12,194 nucleotides of DNA from Bacteroidales bacterium (GTDB lineage Bacteria > Bacteroidota > Bacteroidia > Bacteroidales > UBA3663), in the NCBI GenBank assembly GCA_017632695.1, contig JAGBQS010000075.1, positions 1 to 12,194 of the forward strand, written 5' to 3'. How positions within the stretch are numbered: position 1 is the first letter of the stretch; every line of letters starts with the position of its first letter. Positions 1-7,150 of the stretch are shown here, piece after piece. The notes below the pieces were generated by a model that did not search any database, had not been told where the DNA came from, and saw nothing but the letters and a program-made list of their open reading frames with translations. Made by a program: the position numbers and the translations under genes.

Positions 1-1127
1 ATGATAGCCTCAACGCTCTTGAAGGCATCGTCGCCAATCTCCACATCCTTCAGGGCCTTGCCGACGCCCGGAATCATCGATGCCAGATCCTTGATGTTAC
101 CCATCTTCTTGATCTGCTGAATCTGTGCAAAGAAGTCGTTGAAGTCGAACTTGTTCTGCATCATCTTCTTCTGCAGCTTCTTGGCTTCGGCCTCATCGTA
201 CTGCTGCTGGGCACGTTCCACGAGGCTCACCACATCGCCCATTCCGAGGATTCGGCCAGCCATACGTTCCGGATAGAATACGTCCAGGGCATCCATCTTC
301 TCGCCCATACCCACAAACTTGATAGGCTTCTGAACCACCGTGCGGATGGAAAGGGCAGCACCGCCGCGTGTATCACCGTCGAGTTTGGTAAGAATCACGC
401 CAGTAAAGTCGAGGCGGTCGTTGAACTCCTTAGCAGTATTGACGGCATCCTGACCGGTCATCGAATCGACCACAAAGAGGATTTCCGTCGGATTGACAGC
501 CTTCCGGATGTTCGAGATCTCCTGCATCATCTGTTCGTCGACGGCCAGACGGCCAGCGGTATCGATGATGACCACATCGTTACCCTTCTGGTGAGCCTGC
601 TGGATGGCATCGAGCGCAATGCGGACAGGATCCTTGCAGTCGCGGTCGGTATAAACCGGACAGCCCACCTGGCTGGCAACCACCTCGAGCTGATCGATGG
701 CAGCGGGACGGTAAACGTCGGCGGCCACCAGCAGCGGCTTGCGTCCTTTCTTGTCCTTCAGCATCAGCGCCAGCTTGCCCGAATGCGTGGTTTTACCCGA
801 ATCCTGCAGACCAGCCATCAGGATGATGGTAGGATTGGGCTTCAGGTTCAGCTCTACAGCCTCGCCGCCCATCAGGAGAGCCAGCTCGTCGTGTACCAGC
901 TTGACCATCATCTGACCCGGCTTCACGGCAGTAAGCACGTTCATACCCAATGCCTTCTGCTTCACCGTATCGGTAAAGGTTTTGGCAACCTTGTAGTTAA
1001 CGTCGGCATCCAGGAGGGCGCGACGCACATCCTTCAGCGTTTCGGCCACATTGATCTCGGTGATCCGGCCTTCGCCTTTCAGGATTTTGAATGAGCGTTC
1101 AAGACGCTCGGAAAGATTTTCAAACAT
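1..1127 (-). CDS. ffh: Signal recognition particle protein Ffh (SRP54), 3' end outside window
   Basis: The SRP GTPase binds 4.5S RNA and signal sequences on ribosomes and delivers nascent membrane and secreted proteins to FtsY. The window encodes residues 1-375 from the ATG at 1127, with no stop before the edge; family members are usually about 440-460 residues, so the end of the M domain is missing. Visible parts are the N domain (about 1-90), then the G domain with the P-loop (106-114), DVYRPAA (137-143), DTAGR (189-193) and TKLDGD (247-252), and a methionine-rich M domain from about 300, including KKMMQNKFDFNDF and SMIPG. The P-loop reads GLQDSGKTT where the family normally has GLQGSGKTT, so D109 replaces a glycine. 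The gene lies 114 bp downstream of the receptor gene on the same strand and probably has its own promoter. Identity is certain; only the effect of D109 is open. Confidence 0.97.
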   Translation of the reverse strand, partial: MFENLSERLERSFKILKGEGRITEINVAETLKDVRRALLDADVNYKVAKTFTDTVKQKALGMNVLTAVKPGQMMVKLVHDELALLMGGEAVELNLKPNPTIILMAGLQDSGKTTHSGKLALMLKDKKGRKPLLVAADVYRPAAIDQLEVVASQVGCPVYTDRDCKDPVRIALDAIQQAHQKGNDVVIIDTAGRLAVDEQMMQEISNIRKAVNPTEILFVVDSMTGQDAVNTAKEFNDRLDFTGVILTKLDGDTRGGAALSIRTVVQKPIKFVGMGEKMDALDVFYPERMAGRILGMGDVVSLVERAQQQYDEAEAKKLQKKMMQNKFDFNDFFAQIQQIKKMGNIKDLASMIPGVGKALKDVEIGDDAFKSVEAI

Positions 1128-1241
1128 AGTGAAATAATTGTTTTAATTTGACCGTAGCAATTTACCCATGTTTGATTATTTATTTAAATCTGAATTTAAT
1201 TACATTACTCTTTACACTTTATACTCTACACTCTCCAAGAA
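1128..1241. other. Intergenic gap between receptor gene and ffh, with short A/T-rich tandem repeat
   Basis: This 114-bp AT-rich gap should hold the ffh leader (minus strand). I find no match to TAnnTTTG on the minus strand, so the ffh promoter cannot be placed. The part at 1204-1236 is a degenerate array of about 7-bp units of the type ACTCTTT / ACACTTT / ATACTCT / ACACTCT. No convincing terminator hairpin follows the receptor gene. Confidence 0.5.
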
Positions 1242-3815
1242 TCACTCCTCGCCTCCGCCTTCGCTGTAACCGCCATGATCCTGATCTTCGCCTTCGCCGC
1301 CTTCACCGCGTTCGCGCATCTTGGGTCGCATGTTACCGAAGGAGTACGAGATCTGGATGCCGAAACGGCGGGAACCCCAGACGTTCTCGCTCAGCTGGCG
1401 ATAGCCTGCTGCATGCGTATGGGCACGCATCTTGCGGCTGTCGAGCACATTGCGGCCGTTGAGGTTAACGGTCAGCTTCTTGTCGAAGAACGAACGGCGC
1501 AGACCCAGATCAAGGGCATAATTCGCATCGCGTTTACCCTGAGCAATCACGCGGGCGGCATTGTACCGGCCGGTAGCCTGAAAAGCCAGCTGCCAGGGCA
1601 AGGTAACCTGAGCCATCATCGAGGCATTCCACGAGAAGTCCTCGTCGGAGGTAATCGAAACGCTGTGCATCTGTCCCTGATCGAGGATATTGAATGTACC
1701 GCCGTCGAGCTTATAATAATAGGCATTAACGGTTGTAGTGAGATCGATGACGCGGAACAGCTTGTTCTTGCCGATCACCTCCAGACCGCTTGACACCTCC
1801 TTCGAGATGTTCTCGTTGGTCTGATAGCGGATTCCGTCCTGCAAATAGGAAATACGCTGAATCACATCGGACGACGGACGGTAATAAGCCGAAACCGACA
1901 GCGTGTGATCGTCCCAGTTCTTCAGATAGTTCAGTTCGAAGCTGTTGGTGTAGGTAGGTGTCAGCGAAGGATTACCGTACGAAATGCTTGTCGAGTCATT
2001 GATATTCTTGAACGAGTTGAGCTGTCCGCCCCACGGACGCGACAGACGTCGCGTATAGTTAACCTGCAGTTCCTGATTGGCCGGCAGCTGATAGCTGAGG
2101 AAAACGGTCGGGAAAAGCTGGAAAAAGTCCTTGGTATATTTCGGAACCGTCTCGATGGCACCCAGATGGCTGGTACCGTGTTCCTGATCGTAGTTGTACG
2201 ATTCGGTCTCCACCTGCCAGTACTCGCCTCGCAGACCTACCTGATAGCCGAAATTACGGCCGATGCGGTTCTGATAGTTTACATAGAGCGCCTGAATGTG
2301 CTGGTCGTAAACAAACCGGTTGTAGAGCGAATATACGTTCTCTGACTTCTGCCGGTCGTTCCAGGTTTCCGTCGGGCTGTCCTCGTGGAACCAGGTACCC
2401 TTATAGCCCGCCTCGAACTTCGAGGTCTCGCTCAGCGGCTGCACATAATCCAGCTGGGCATCCACGTGACTGTTGCCCATACAACTCTCCTGCCATTGGT
2501 GCGACTCGGCCGATTCCGTCACATTGCCCGACTGATCCAGATAGTCGGTGTACTGGTCGTAGCCCGTTTCGTGGTCGGCGTGCCATTTGCTGTACGATAC
2601 GACGGCATCCAAAGTATGGTTGGTCTTCCACTCGTGATGGTAGTTCAGGCTGACGCTGTTCATGAGCGGAGAATCGCCGCTGAAAGAACGGCGCCGGCTG
2701 TTGTAAGGTCTGAACGACGGATAAGCCGTCCAGAGCGTAGGATCATCGGACGTAAAGCCCTGCTGATAGGTATAGTCGGTCGGATGATCGTGCTTGCCCA
2801 AACCTTTCATACCCATGTACGACAGACCGATCTCGTCCTTCTCAGTAAAGTGCCAGGTAAATCCTGCACGGCCGAAGAGATTGGTTCCCTTGCCGCCGCC
2901 CTTGAACCTGGAGTTCAGGAAGCCGTAGTTGAAATCATCGTTCTTTGTATCCAGGAAATCGCGGTCGGTAAAGCCTTTGCTGGAACGTACACGACGTCCG
3001 AGACCCACATTGGCGTAGGCCTCCAGAATACCGCTCGAATAGTTGATGTTGGCGGCCAGACGTCCGTGAGGATCATCCCCCTTGGTTTTGCCCACATTAA
3101 GCTGAACACCGCCGTAATAGCCAGCCTTACGGTCGCGCTTCAGGATGATGTTGATGATACCGGCCGAACCTTCGGGGCTGTACTTCGATGACGGATTGGT
3201 AATCACCTCAATGCGTTCGATACTCTCGGCAGGCAGCTGCTGAAGAATGTCGCCCCGATTGTCGGACGTCAGACCCTGCGCCTTGCCGTTAATCCAGACG
3301 GTAACGCTCTGCGAACCGCGCAGCGAGATGTTGCCCTCCTGGTCAACCTCCACCGACGGAATGTTCTCCAGCGCTTCGGAAGCCGACAGACCGGCGGTAG
3401 TGATATTCTGGCTGACATCGAACACCTTCTTGTCGATGTCGAGCTTCATGGCAGCCTTCTGCGTTGAAACGCTTACCTCCTGCAGCACGGCTCGGTCTTC
3501 CTTCAGGCGGACCGTATTGACACGGGCATGATGCTTGTTGTTGGCATTCACGCTAACGGTACGCGACTCGTCCTGGAAGCCCATGAAGGTGTACTGTACC
3601 GTGTAGGTTCCGTCGGCAACGCCATCCACTTCGTAGCGGCCGGTCTCGTCGGTGATGCCGCCCTTGTGCGGAACCGTCTCGCCCTGTTTGTATACTGCAA
3701 CGTTGACGAATTCAAGCGGCTCGCCCTTTTCGTCGATGACCTTGCCTGTTATAACTCCGGCAAGCATGATGCCGTGCGTAATCCCTACTAAGACAAATAA
3801 GAGAAACTTTTTCAT
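1242..3815 (-). CDS. TonB-dependent outer membrane receptor (OMP_b-brl_3 type) with N-terminal carboxypeptidase-regulatory-like domain
   Basis: This is probably a TonB-energised outer membrane transporter of 857 residues. Domains in order: a signal peptide (about 1-19, MKKFLLFVLVGITHGIMLAG); a CarboxypepD_reg-like beta-sandwich (about 20-105, GKVIDEKGEPLEFVNVAVY); a plug domain (about 140-230) with SEALENIPSVEVDQEGNISLRGSQSVTVWING and IERIEVITNPSSKYSPEGSAGIINI split across it; then a long aromatic-rich beta-barrel ending in QISYSFGN. The last roughly 30 residues form an extension that is first basic, then Gly/Glu/Asp-rich. The start codon lies one base after the stop of the upstream GH28 gene, so the two are co-transcribed and probably translationally coupled. 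That context suggests uptake of pectin-derived oligosaccharides, but this is inference: no SusD-like partner is present, and members of this barrel family also carry other ligands. Confidence 0.9.
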   Translation of the reverse strand: MKKFLLFVLVGITHGIMLAGVITGKVIDEKGEPLEFVNVAVYKQGETVPHKGGITDETGRYEVDGVADGTYTVQYTFMGFQDESRTVSVNANNKHHARVNTVRLKEDRAVLQEVSVSTQKAAMKLDIDKKVFDVSQNITTAGLSASEALENIPSVEVDQEGNISLRGSQSVTVWINGKAQGLTSDNRGDILQQLPAESIERIEVITNPSSKYSPEGSAGIINIILKRDRKAGYYGGVQLNVGKTKGDDPHGRLAANINYSSGILEAYANVGLGRRVRSSKGFTDRDFLDTKNDDFNYGFLNSRFKGGGKGTNLFGRAGFTWHFTEKDEIGLSYMGMKGLGKHDHPTDYTYQQGFTSDDPTLWTAYPSFRPYNSRRRSFSGDSPLMNSVSLNYHHEWKTNHTLDAVVSYSKWHADHETGYDQYTDYLDQSGNVTESAESHQWQESCMGNSHVDAQLDYVQPLSETSKFEAGYKGTWFHEDSPTETWNDRQKSENVYSLYNRFVYDQHIQALYVNYQNRIGRNFGYQVGLRGEYWQVETESYNYDQEHGTSHLGAIETVPKYTKDFFQLFPTVFLSYQLPANQELQVNYTRRLSRPWGGQLNSFKNINDSTSISYGNPSLTPTYTNSFELNYLKNWDDHTLSVSAYYRPSSDVIQRISYLQDGIRYQTNENISKEVSSGLEVIGKNKLFRVIDLTTTVNAYYYKLDGGTFNILDQGQMHSVSITSDEDFSWNASMMAQVTLPWQLAFQATGRYNAARVIAQGKRDANYALDLGLRRSFFDKKLTVNLNGRNVLDSRKMRAHTHAAGYRQLSENVWGSRRFGIQISYSFGNMRPKMRERGEGGEGEDQDHGGYSEGGGEE

Positions 3816-3816
3816 T

Positions 3817-5298
3817 TCAGTTTACATCAGATGGTGATTCTACAAGTTCACCGTTAATCTTTACATTATTTAAACGGATATCGCGGTATTTTCCTTCCTT
3901 GCCGATCACACCGCCACCATAGCGCTTGTTCGGCTTCACGCCATTGAACTCGCAATCCTTGAGGTTGATGTTATAGATGTTGCATACATCGTCCAGACCG
4001 TTCAGGATGATGCCGAACTGCGACTTCTGGCAGGTAACGTTCTCCAGGTTCACGTTGCGCACAATCGGGTTGTTGCCGCGCTGGCAGACCTCCTTGGGCT
4101 CATAGTTCAGGTTGATGCGCAGAACAGCCTCGCGGCACTGTCCTACCCTGATGTTGCGCACATAGATATTCTCGATGATACCCGAACGGCACGAGTTGGT
4201 CTTGATGCGGATAACGCGGTCCAGATTCGGCGAATCCATCTCACAGTCTTCCACATACAGGTTGCGGTAGCCACCCGAAATCTCGGAACCGATCACAACA
4301 CCGCCGTGACCGTCCTCCATCTTGCAGCCGCGGACCACAATATTCTGGCTTGGCGTATTCCACTTGCGTCCGTCCATGTTACGGCCCGACTTGATGGCAA
4401 TGCAGTCATCGCCGGTATGGAACACGCAGTTCTCGATAAGCACGCGGTTGCACGATTCCGGATCGCATCCGTCGCCGTTAGGACCTTCGTTGATGACCTT
4501 GACGCCGCGCACGATGAGATCGTTGCAGAACAGCGGATGCAGCACCCAGAACGGAGAGTTCTGCAGGGTAACATCCTCAATGAGCACCGTATTGCAACGG
4601 AACAGGTTCACAAACTGCGGACGCATACCGTCCTCCTTGGTGAATACACGTTCATGCACGGGAGTCTGCGTTTCGCCCCATTGCAGCAATCGGGCACGCG
4701 GACCTTTGGTCTTGTCACCGTCGCGACCGCTTTGGCTGATCTTGCCCTTCTCCCATCCGAAATGTGCGGCGCCGCACCAGCTCCACCAGTTGCTGTTGCT
4801 GCCCTGGGCATCCAGCAGACCCTTGCCCGTAATGGCAATGTTCTGTGCTCCGTAAGCATAAATAAGCGGATGGGTATTGTAGCAGTCGATGCCTTCCCAG
4901 CGGGTCAGCACGGCAGGGAAATACAGGTCGGGATTGGTTGAGAACTTCAGTACGGCACCATCCTCCAGGTGCAGGTTCACGTTGCTCAGCAGGGTGATGG
5001 GACCCGTAATATAAGTCGAATCGGGAATGATGACCGTTCCGCCGCCTTCCTGATTGCAGACGGTGATAGCCAGATTGATGGCATCGTGCGCCAAAGCTAC
5101 AGGAGCATCCGGACGGTATGCACGGGCACCGAAATCGGTGATGCGGTAGGTCTTTTTCGGGAAATTGGTTTTACGGATGGCGCTGACGATCGAGTCGGCC
5201 TGCTGCCAAGGGGTCTTTGGTGAAGATTTCTTCGGTTTGGCATCGGCGGTTCCGATTGCCAGCAAAACGGCGAATGCCAGAATGAACGGTTTTTTCAT
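3817..5298 (-). CDS. Glycoside hydrolase family 28 (polygalacturonase-like), secreted
   Basis: GH28 enzymes are inverting hydrolases with a right-handed parallel beta-helix that cleave galacturonic-acid linkages in pectin (polygalacturonase, exo-polygalacturonase, rhamnogalacturonan hydrolase). The protein has 493 residues. A signal peptide (1-20, MKKPFILAFAVLLAIGTADA) with an alanine before a plausible cleavage point places it in the periplasm or at the outer membrane; no lipobox cysteine is seen. The GH28 signature motifs are all present: NGD in NGDGCDPES (274-276, the NTD position), GDD in HTGDDCIAIKSG (296-298), GHG in EDGHGGVVIGSE (330-332) and RIK (364-366). The catalytic aspartates D276, D297 and D298 are therefore intact. 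It is the first gene of a pair with the TonB-dependent receptor, with a promoter candidate about 45 bp upstream. The exact substrate (homogalacturonan or rhamnogalacturonan, endo or exo) cannot be read from the sequence. Confidence 0.95.
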   Translation of the reverse strand: MKKPFILAFAVLLAIGTADAKPKKSSPKTPWQQADSIVSAIRKTNFPKKTYRITDFGARAYRPDAPVALAHDAINLAITVCNQEGGGTVIIPDSTYITGPITLLSNVNLHLEDGAVLKFSTNPDLYFPAVLTRWEGIDCYNTHPLIYAYGAQNIAITGKGLLDAQGSNSNWWSWCGAAHFGWEKGKISQSGRDGDKTKGPRARLLQWGETQTPVHERVFTKEDGMRPQFVNLFRCNTVLIEDVTLQNSPFWVLHPLFCNDLIVRGVKVINEGPNGDGCDPESCNRVLIENCVFHTGDDCIAIKSGRNMDGRKWNTPSQNIVVRGCKMEDGHGGVVIGSEISGGYRNLYVEDCEMDSPNLDRVIRIKTNSCRSGIIENIYVRNIRVGQCREAVLRINLNYEPKEVCQRGNNPIVRNVNLENVTCQKSQFGIILNGLDDVCNIYNINLKDCEFNGVKPNKRYGGGVIGKEGKYRDIRLNNVKINGELVESPSDVN

Positions 5299-5343
5299 TG
5301 TCGTGTTGTTAATTTTGACGGCTCTGTTATGTTAAATGTGGCG

Positions 5344-5374
5344 CAAAGTTATTAAAAAAATAGCAAAAAAGCAA
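5344..5374 (-). promoter_or_regulatory. Candidate Bacteroidetes-type promoter for the GH28-receptor pair
   Basis: On the minus strand TAACTTTG (5351 to 5344) matches the Bacteroidetes -7 consensus TAnnTTTG exactly. A TTG at 5374-5372 lies 20 bp upstream, the usual distance of the -33 element. Transcription would start near 5337, giving a leader of about 40 nt before the GH28 ATG at 5298. Confidence 0.6.
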
Positions 5375-5393
5375 CTTTTTAAGATTTTTTATA

Positions 5394-5401
5394 TATCTTT
5401 G
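5394..5401 (+). promoter_or_regulatory. Candidate promoter -7 element for the DUF456/ATP-grasp pair
   Basis: TATCTTTG matches TAnnTTTG. No clear TTTG -33 element is found at the expected distance; instead the region is T-tract-rich. The inferred start, near 5408, gives a leader of about 60 nt before the ATG at 5467. It is divergent from the GH28 promoter, and the two core elements are only about 40 bp apart. Confidence 0.5.
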
Positions 5402-5466
5402 CAGCACATTTCGTAACCGAAAGCCGTTTTCAGGCGGCAAGAAATACACTTTTAAATTAAACAGAC

Positions 5467-5988
5467 ATGATCGAAGTACTGATTATCATACTCATTCTGC
5501 TGGGAATTGTGGCTGCACTGGTAGGAATCATCGGTGCCATAGTACCTGCCATTCCCGGTCCTCCGCTCAGTTATGCCTCGCTGCTGATAGCTGCTGCGGC
5601 AGCTCCCGGATACATCAGCCTTGAGCTGCTGATCGTCATGCTTCTGGTAACCGTCATCGTTACGGTGCTCGACTATGTGGCTCCCATCTGGCTCACCAAG
5701 CTGGGCGGCGGCTCCAAGGCAGCCATCTGGGGTTCCACCATCGGCGTATTTGCCGGACTGTTCTTCATGCCCATCGGCCTGATAGTAGGTCCGCTGGTCG
5801 GGGCATTCATCGGCGAGATTATTCACGAATCCAACCTGGGCAAAGCCGTCAAGGTTGCATTCCTCTCTTTCGTGGCCTTCCTGCTGACTACGGGTCTGAA
5901 GCTGGTTGCCAGCCTGATTATGACCTTCTACACATTTTCGGCGTTCTATCAACATTTTTACGGTCTGGCAGGAACGCTGCTCCAATAA
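5467..5988 (+). CDS. DUF456 family integral membrane protein
   Basis: The product is a 173-residue, strongly hydrophobic protein. The sequence suggests about four to five membrane segments: residues about 4-28, 33-70 (probably two short helices around an Ala-rich stretch), 90-120 and 132-158. The first segment ends in PAIPGPPLSYAS (about 27-38), a proline/glycine motif typical of DUF456 proteins, and a glycine-rich core (GGGSKAAIWGSTIGVFAGLFF then PIGLIVGPLVGAFIGEI) follows. Length matches the family (about 150-170). The family has no established biochemical function. Its stop codon is three bases before the ATG of the ATP-grasp-like gene, so the two are co-transcribed, but their functional link is unknown. 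Because all membrane segments lie in one reading frame with a good start context, the gene is certainly real. Confidence 0.85.
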   Translation: MIEVLIIILILLGIVAALVGIIGAIVPAIPGPPLSYASLLIAAAAAPGYISLELLIVMLLVTVIVTVLDYVAPIWLTKLGGGSKAAIWGSTIGVFAGLFFMPIGLIVGPLVGAFIGEIIHESNLGKAVKVAFLSFVAFLLTTGLKLVASLIMTFYTFSAFYQHFYGLAGTLLQ

Positions 5989-5991
5989 CCG

Positions 5992-6984
5992 ATGCTTTTC
6001 TATCCGTCGCACGACATAGCCCTCGGTAACGGGGTCCGACACTTCAATCCTCCCGCAGCTGCCCTAAGGTTGCAGGAGGATTTGGCTTGGTTGGCCGACA
6101 TCTGGAATCAGGGACGTACCCGTCCGCTGCCCTGGGGCTGGGACTGGGACACGCGCCAGTATCTGCACCAAGCCTGCCGCATCCCGCTGAAGGAGCTGCC
6201 AGACGATGCCCAGCTGGAAGCCTTGCGGCAACTGTCCAGCCGGCAGACCACCATTCATATCCTGCAGCAGCTGGGTTATCAGGGCGAAATGCCGCAGTTT
6301 TTGGCTACCATTGACGATGTGCGTAACTATATTAATGTACATAACGCACAACGTTTGCCTTTTGTACTGAAGACCCCCTGGAGCAGCAGCGGCCGGGGAC
6401 TGATCCTTTGGCACACGCCGCAGGACGAGCTGCTGAAACGCGCTTCGGCTGCCCTGCGCCGGATGGGCGGAATGATGGGCGAACGCTGGCTTGACAAGAA
6501 GCAGGACTTCGCCATGCTCTTTTATATAGGTAGCGAAGATGTCCGTTTTGCAGGATTTTCGCTATTCGACAACGGCGGGGACGGCACCACTTACCGGCAG
6601 GGGTATCTGTTATCGGACACAGAAATCGAAAAACGTCTGACTTCGATACTGAATGAAACGCAGCCGGCAGGAAGCTGCCAGACAGGAAGCAGAGAAAGCG
6701 AATCCCCCCCCTTCCGGGAACTGCAGAATGCGCTGGTCCGTGTGCTGACCGGTCTGTTCCATCCGTTTTTCCACCTCCCGTGGGAAGTCGGCTATGTGGG
6801 CATCGACATGATGATAACCGACCGCGGAATCATGCCATGCGTCGAGATGAACGTCCGATGCACCATGGGTGTGGTTGCACGTCTGTGGTCCGACCGTCAC
6901 CTGCAACCCGGCGAAACCGGCCGTTTCTATATCTCGCCCATGGATCAGGACGGGCATTTCGAAGCCAGATTCGAAAAGGATTAA
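5992..6984 (+). CDS. Uncharacterised ATP-grasp-like protein
   Basis: The product is a 330-residue soluble protein with no signal peptide or membrane segment. The N-terminus (YPSHDIALGNG then NPPAAALRLQEDLAWL) resembles a conserved start found in uncharacterised Bacteroidetes proteins. The middle contains LPFVLKTPWSSSGRGLILW (about 122-140), like the lysine plus glycine-rich phosphate loop of ATP-grasp enzymes. The C-terminal half has EVGYVGIDMM (about 265-274) and VEMNVRCTMG (about 284-293), which resemble the metal-binding D and E-x-N-x-R residues of that fold. ATP-grasp enzymes join a carboxylate to an amine or thiol using ATP; no substrate can be named here. An 8-base C run at 6704-6711 lies within a low-complexity stretch (residues about 224-239) between the two halves. 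The gene follows the DUF456 gene by three bases. The ATP-grasp assignment is by motif only. Confidence 0.72.
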   Translation: MLFYPSHDIALGNGVRHFNPPAAALRLQEDLAWLADIWNQGRTRPLPWGWDWDTRQYLHQACRIPLKELPDDAQLEALRQLSSRQTTIHILQQLGYQGEMPQFLATIDDVRNYINVHNAQRLPFVLKTPWSSSGRGLILWHTPQDELLKRASAALRRMGGMMGERWLDKKQDFAMLFYIGSEDVRFAGFSLFDNGGDGTTYRQGYLLSDTEIEKRLTSILNETQPAGSCQTGSRESESPPFRELQNALVRVLTGLFHPFFHLPWEVGYVGIDMMITDRGIMPCVEMNVRCTMGVVARLWSDRHLQPGETGRFYISPMDQDGHFEARFEKD

Positions 6985-7150
6985 CCCACATTTTTTGCAC
7001 AAACATTGCACAATTGGGTACCTTATCGCACAAAAATGGCCGAAAAACGGACCGAAATATTCAAAAAATGCAGTTTTTTCTGTTTTTTACGCGCGTAATT
7101 CATATTTATTACCTATATTTGCACCGTATAAGACTAAAATCCCAAAGAAG
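6985..7150 (+). other. Regulatory gap upstream of lpxD with phased A/T tracts and TTGCACAA repeats
   Basis: This 166-bp gap holds two exact TTGCACAA repeats (6995-7002 and 7006-7013) and a near copy, TCGCACAA (7026-7033). Six A or T tracts follow, centred at about 7034, 7045, 7056, 7065, 7076 and 7085, spaced close to one helical turn. The lpxD -7 element comes next. No GC-rich terminator hairpin follows the ATP-grasp-like gene; an A6-TGCAG-T6 palindrome (7063-7079) is the only hairpin candidate and is weak. Confidence 0.55.
7114..7121 (+). promoter_or_regulatory. Candidate -7 element of the lpxD operon promoter
   Basis: TATATTTG is an exact TAnnTTTG match 29 bp before the lpxD ATG, giving a short leader of roughly 20-25 nt. 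There is no clear TTTG -33 element at the expected spacing; phased A/T tracts end about 25 bp upstream and may compensate as an upstream activating or curved sequence. Confidence 0.6.

Noticed and set aside
591..1094. Plus-strand open frame opposite ffh
   Set aside because: Shadow of the ffh coding frame, which is unambiguous on the minus strand.
2385..3191. Plus-strand open frame of 268 codons opposite the receptor gene
   Set aside because: Shadow of the receptor coding frame; no domain or promoter.
5452..6042. Minus-strand open frame opposite the DUF456 gene
   Set aside because: The plus strand encodes a coherent multi-helix membrane protein; the antisense product is low-complexity Gln/Asp/Gly-rich.
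7063..7079. A6-TGCAG-T6 palindrome as terminator of the ATP-grasp-like gene
   Set aside because: The stem is only A-T pairs and too weak; it is better explained as part of the phased tract series.
6869..7150. Upstream in-frame extension of lpxD to 6869
   Set aside because: It would overlap the end of the ATP-grasp-like gene and cover the promoter. The LpxD family N-terminus begins at 7151.
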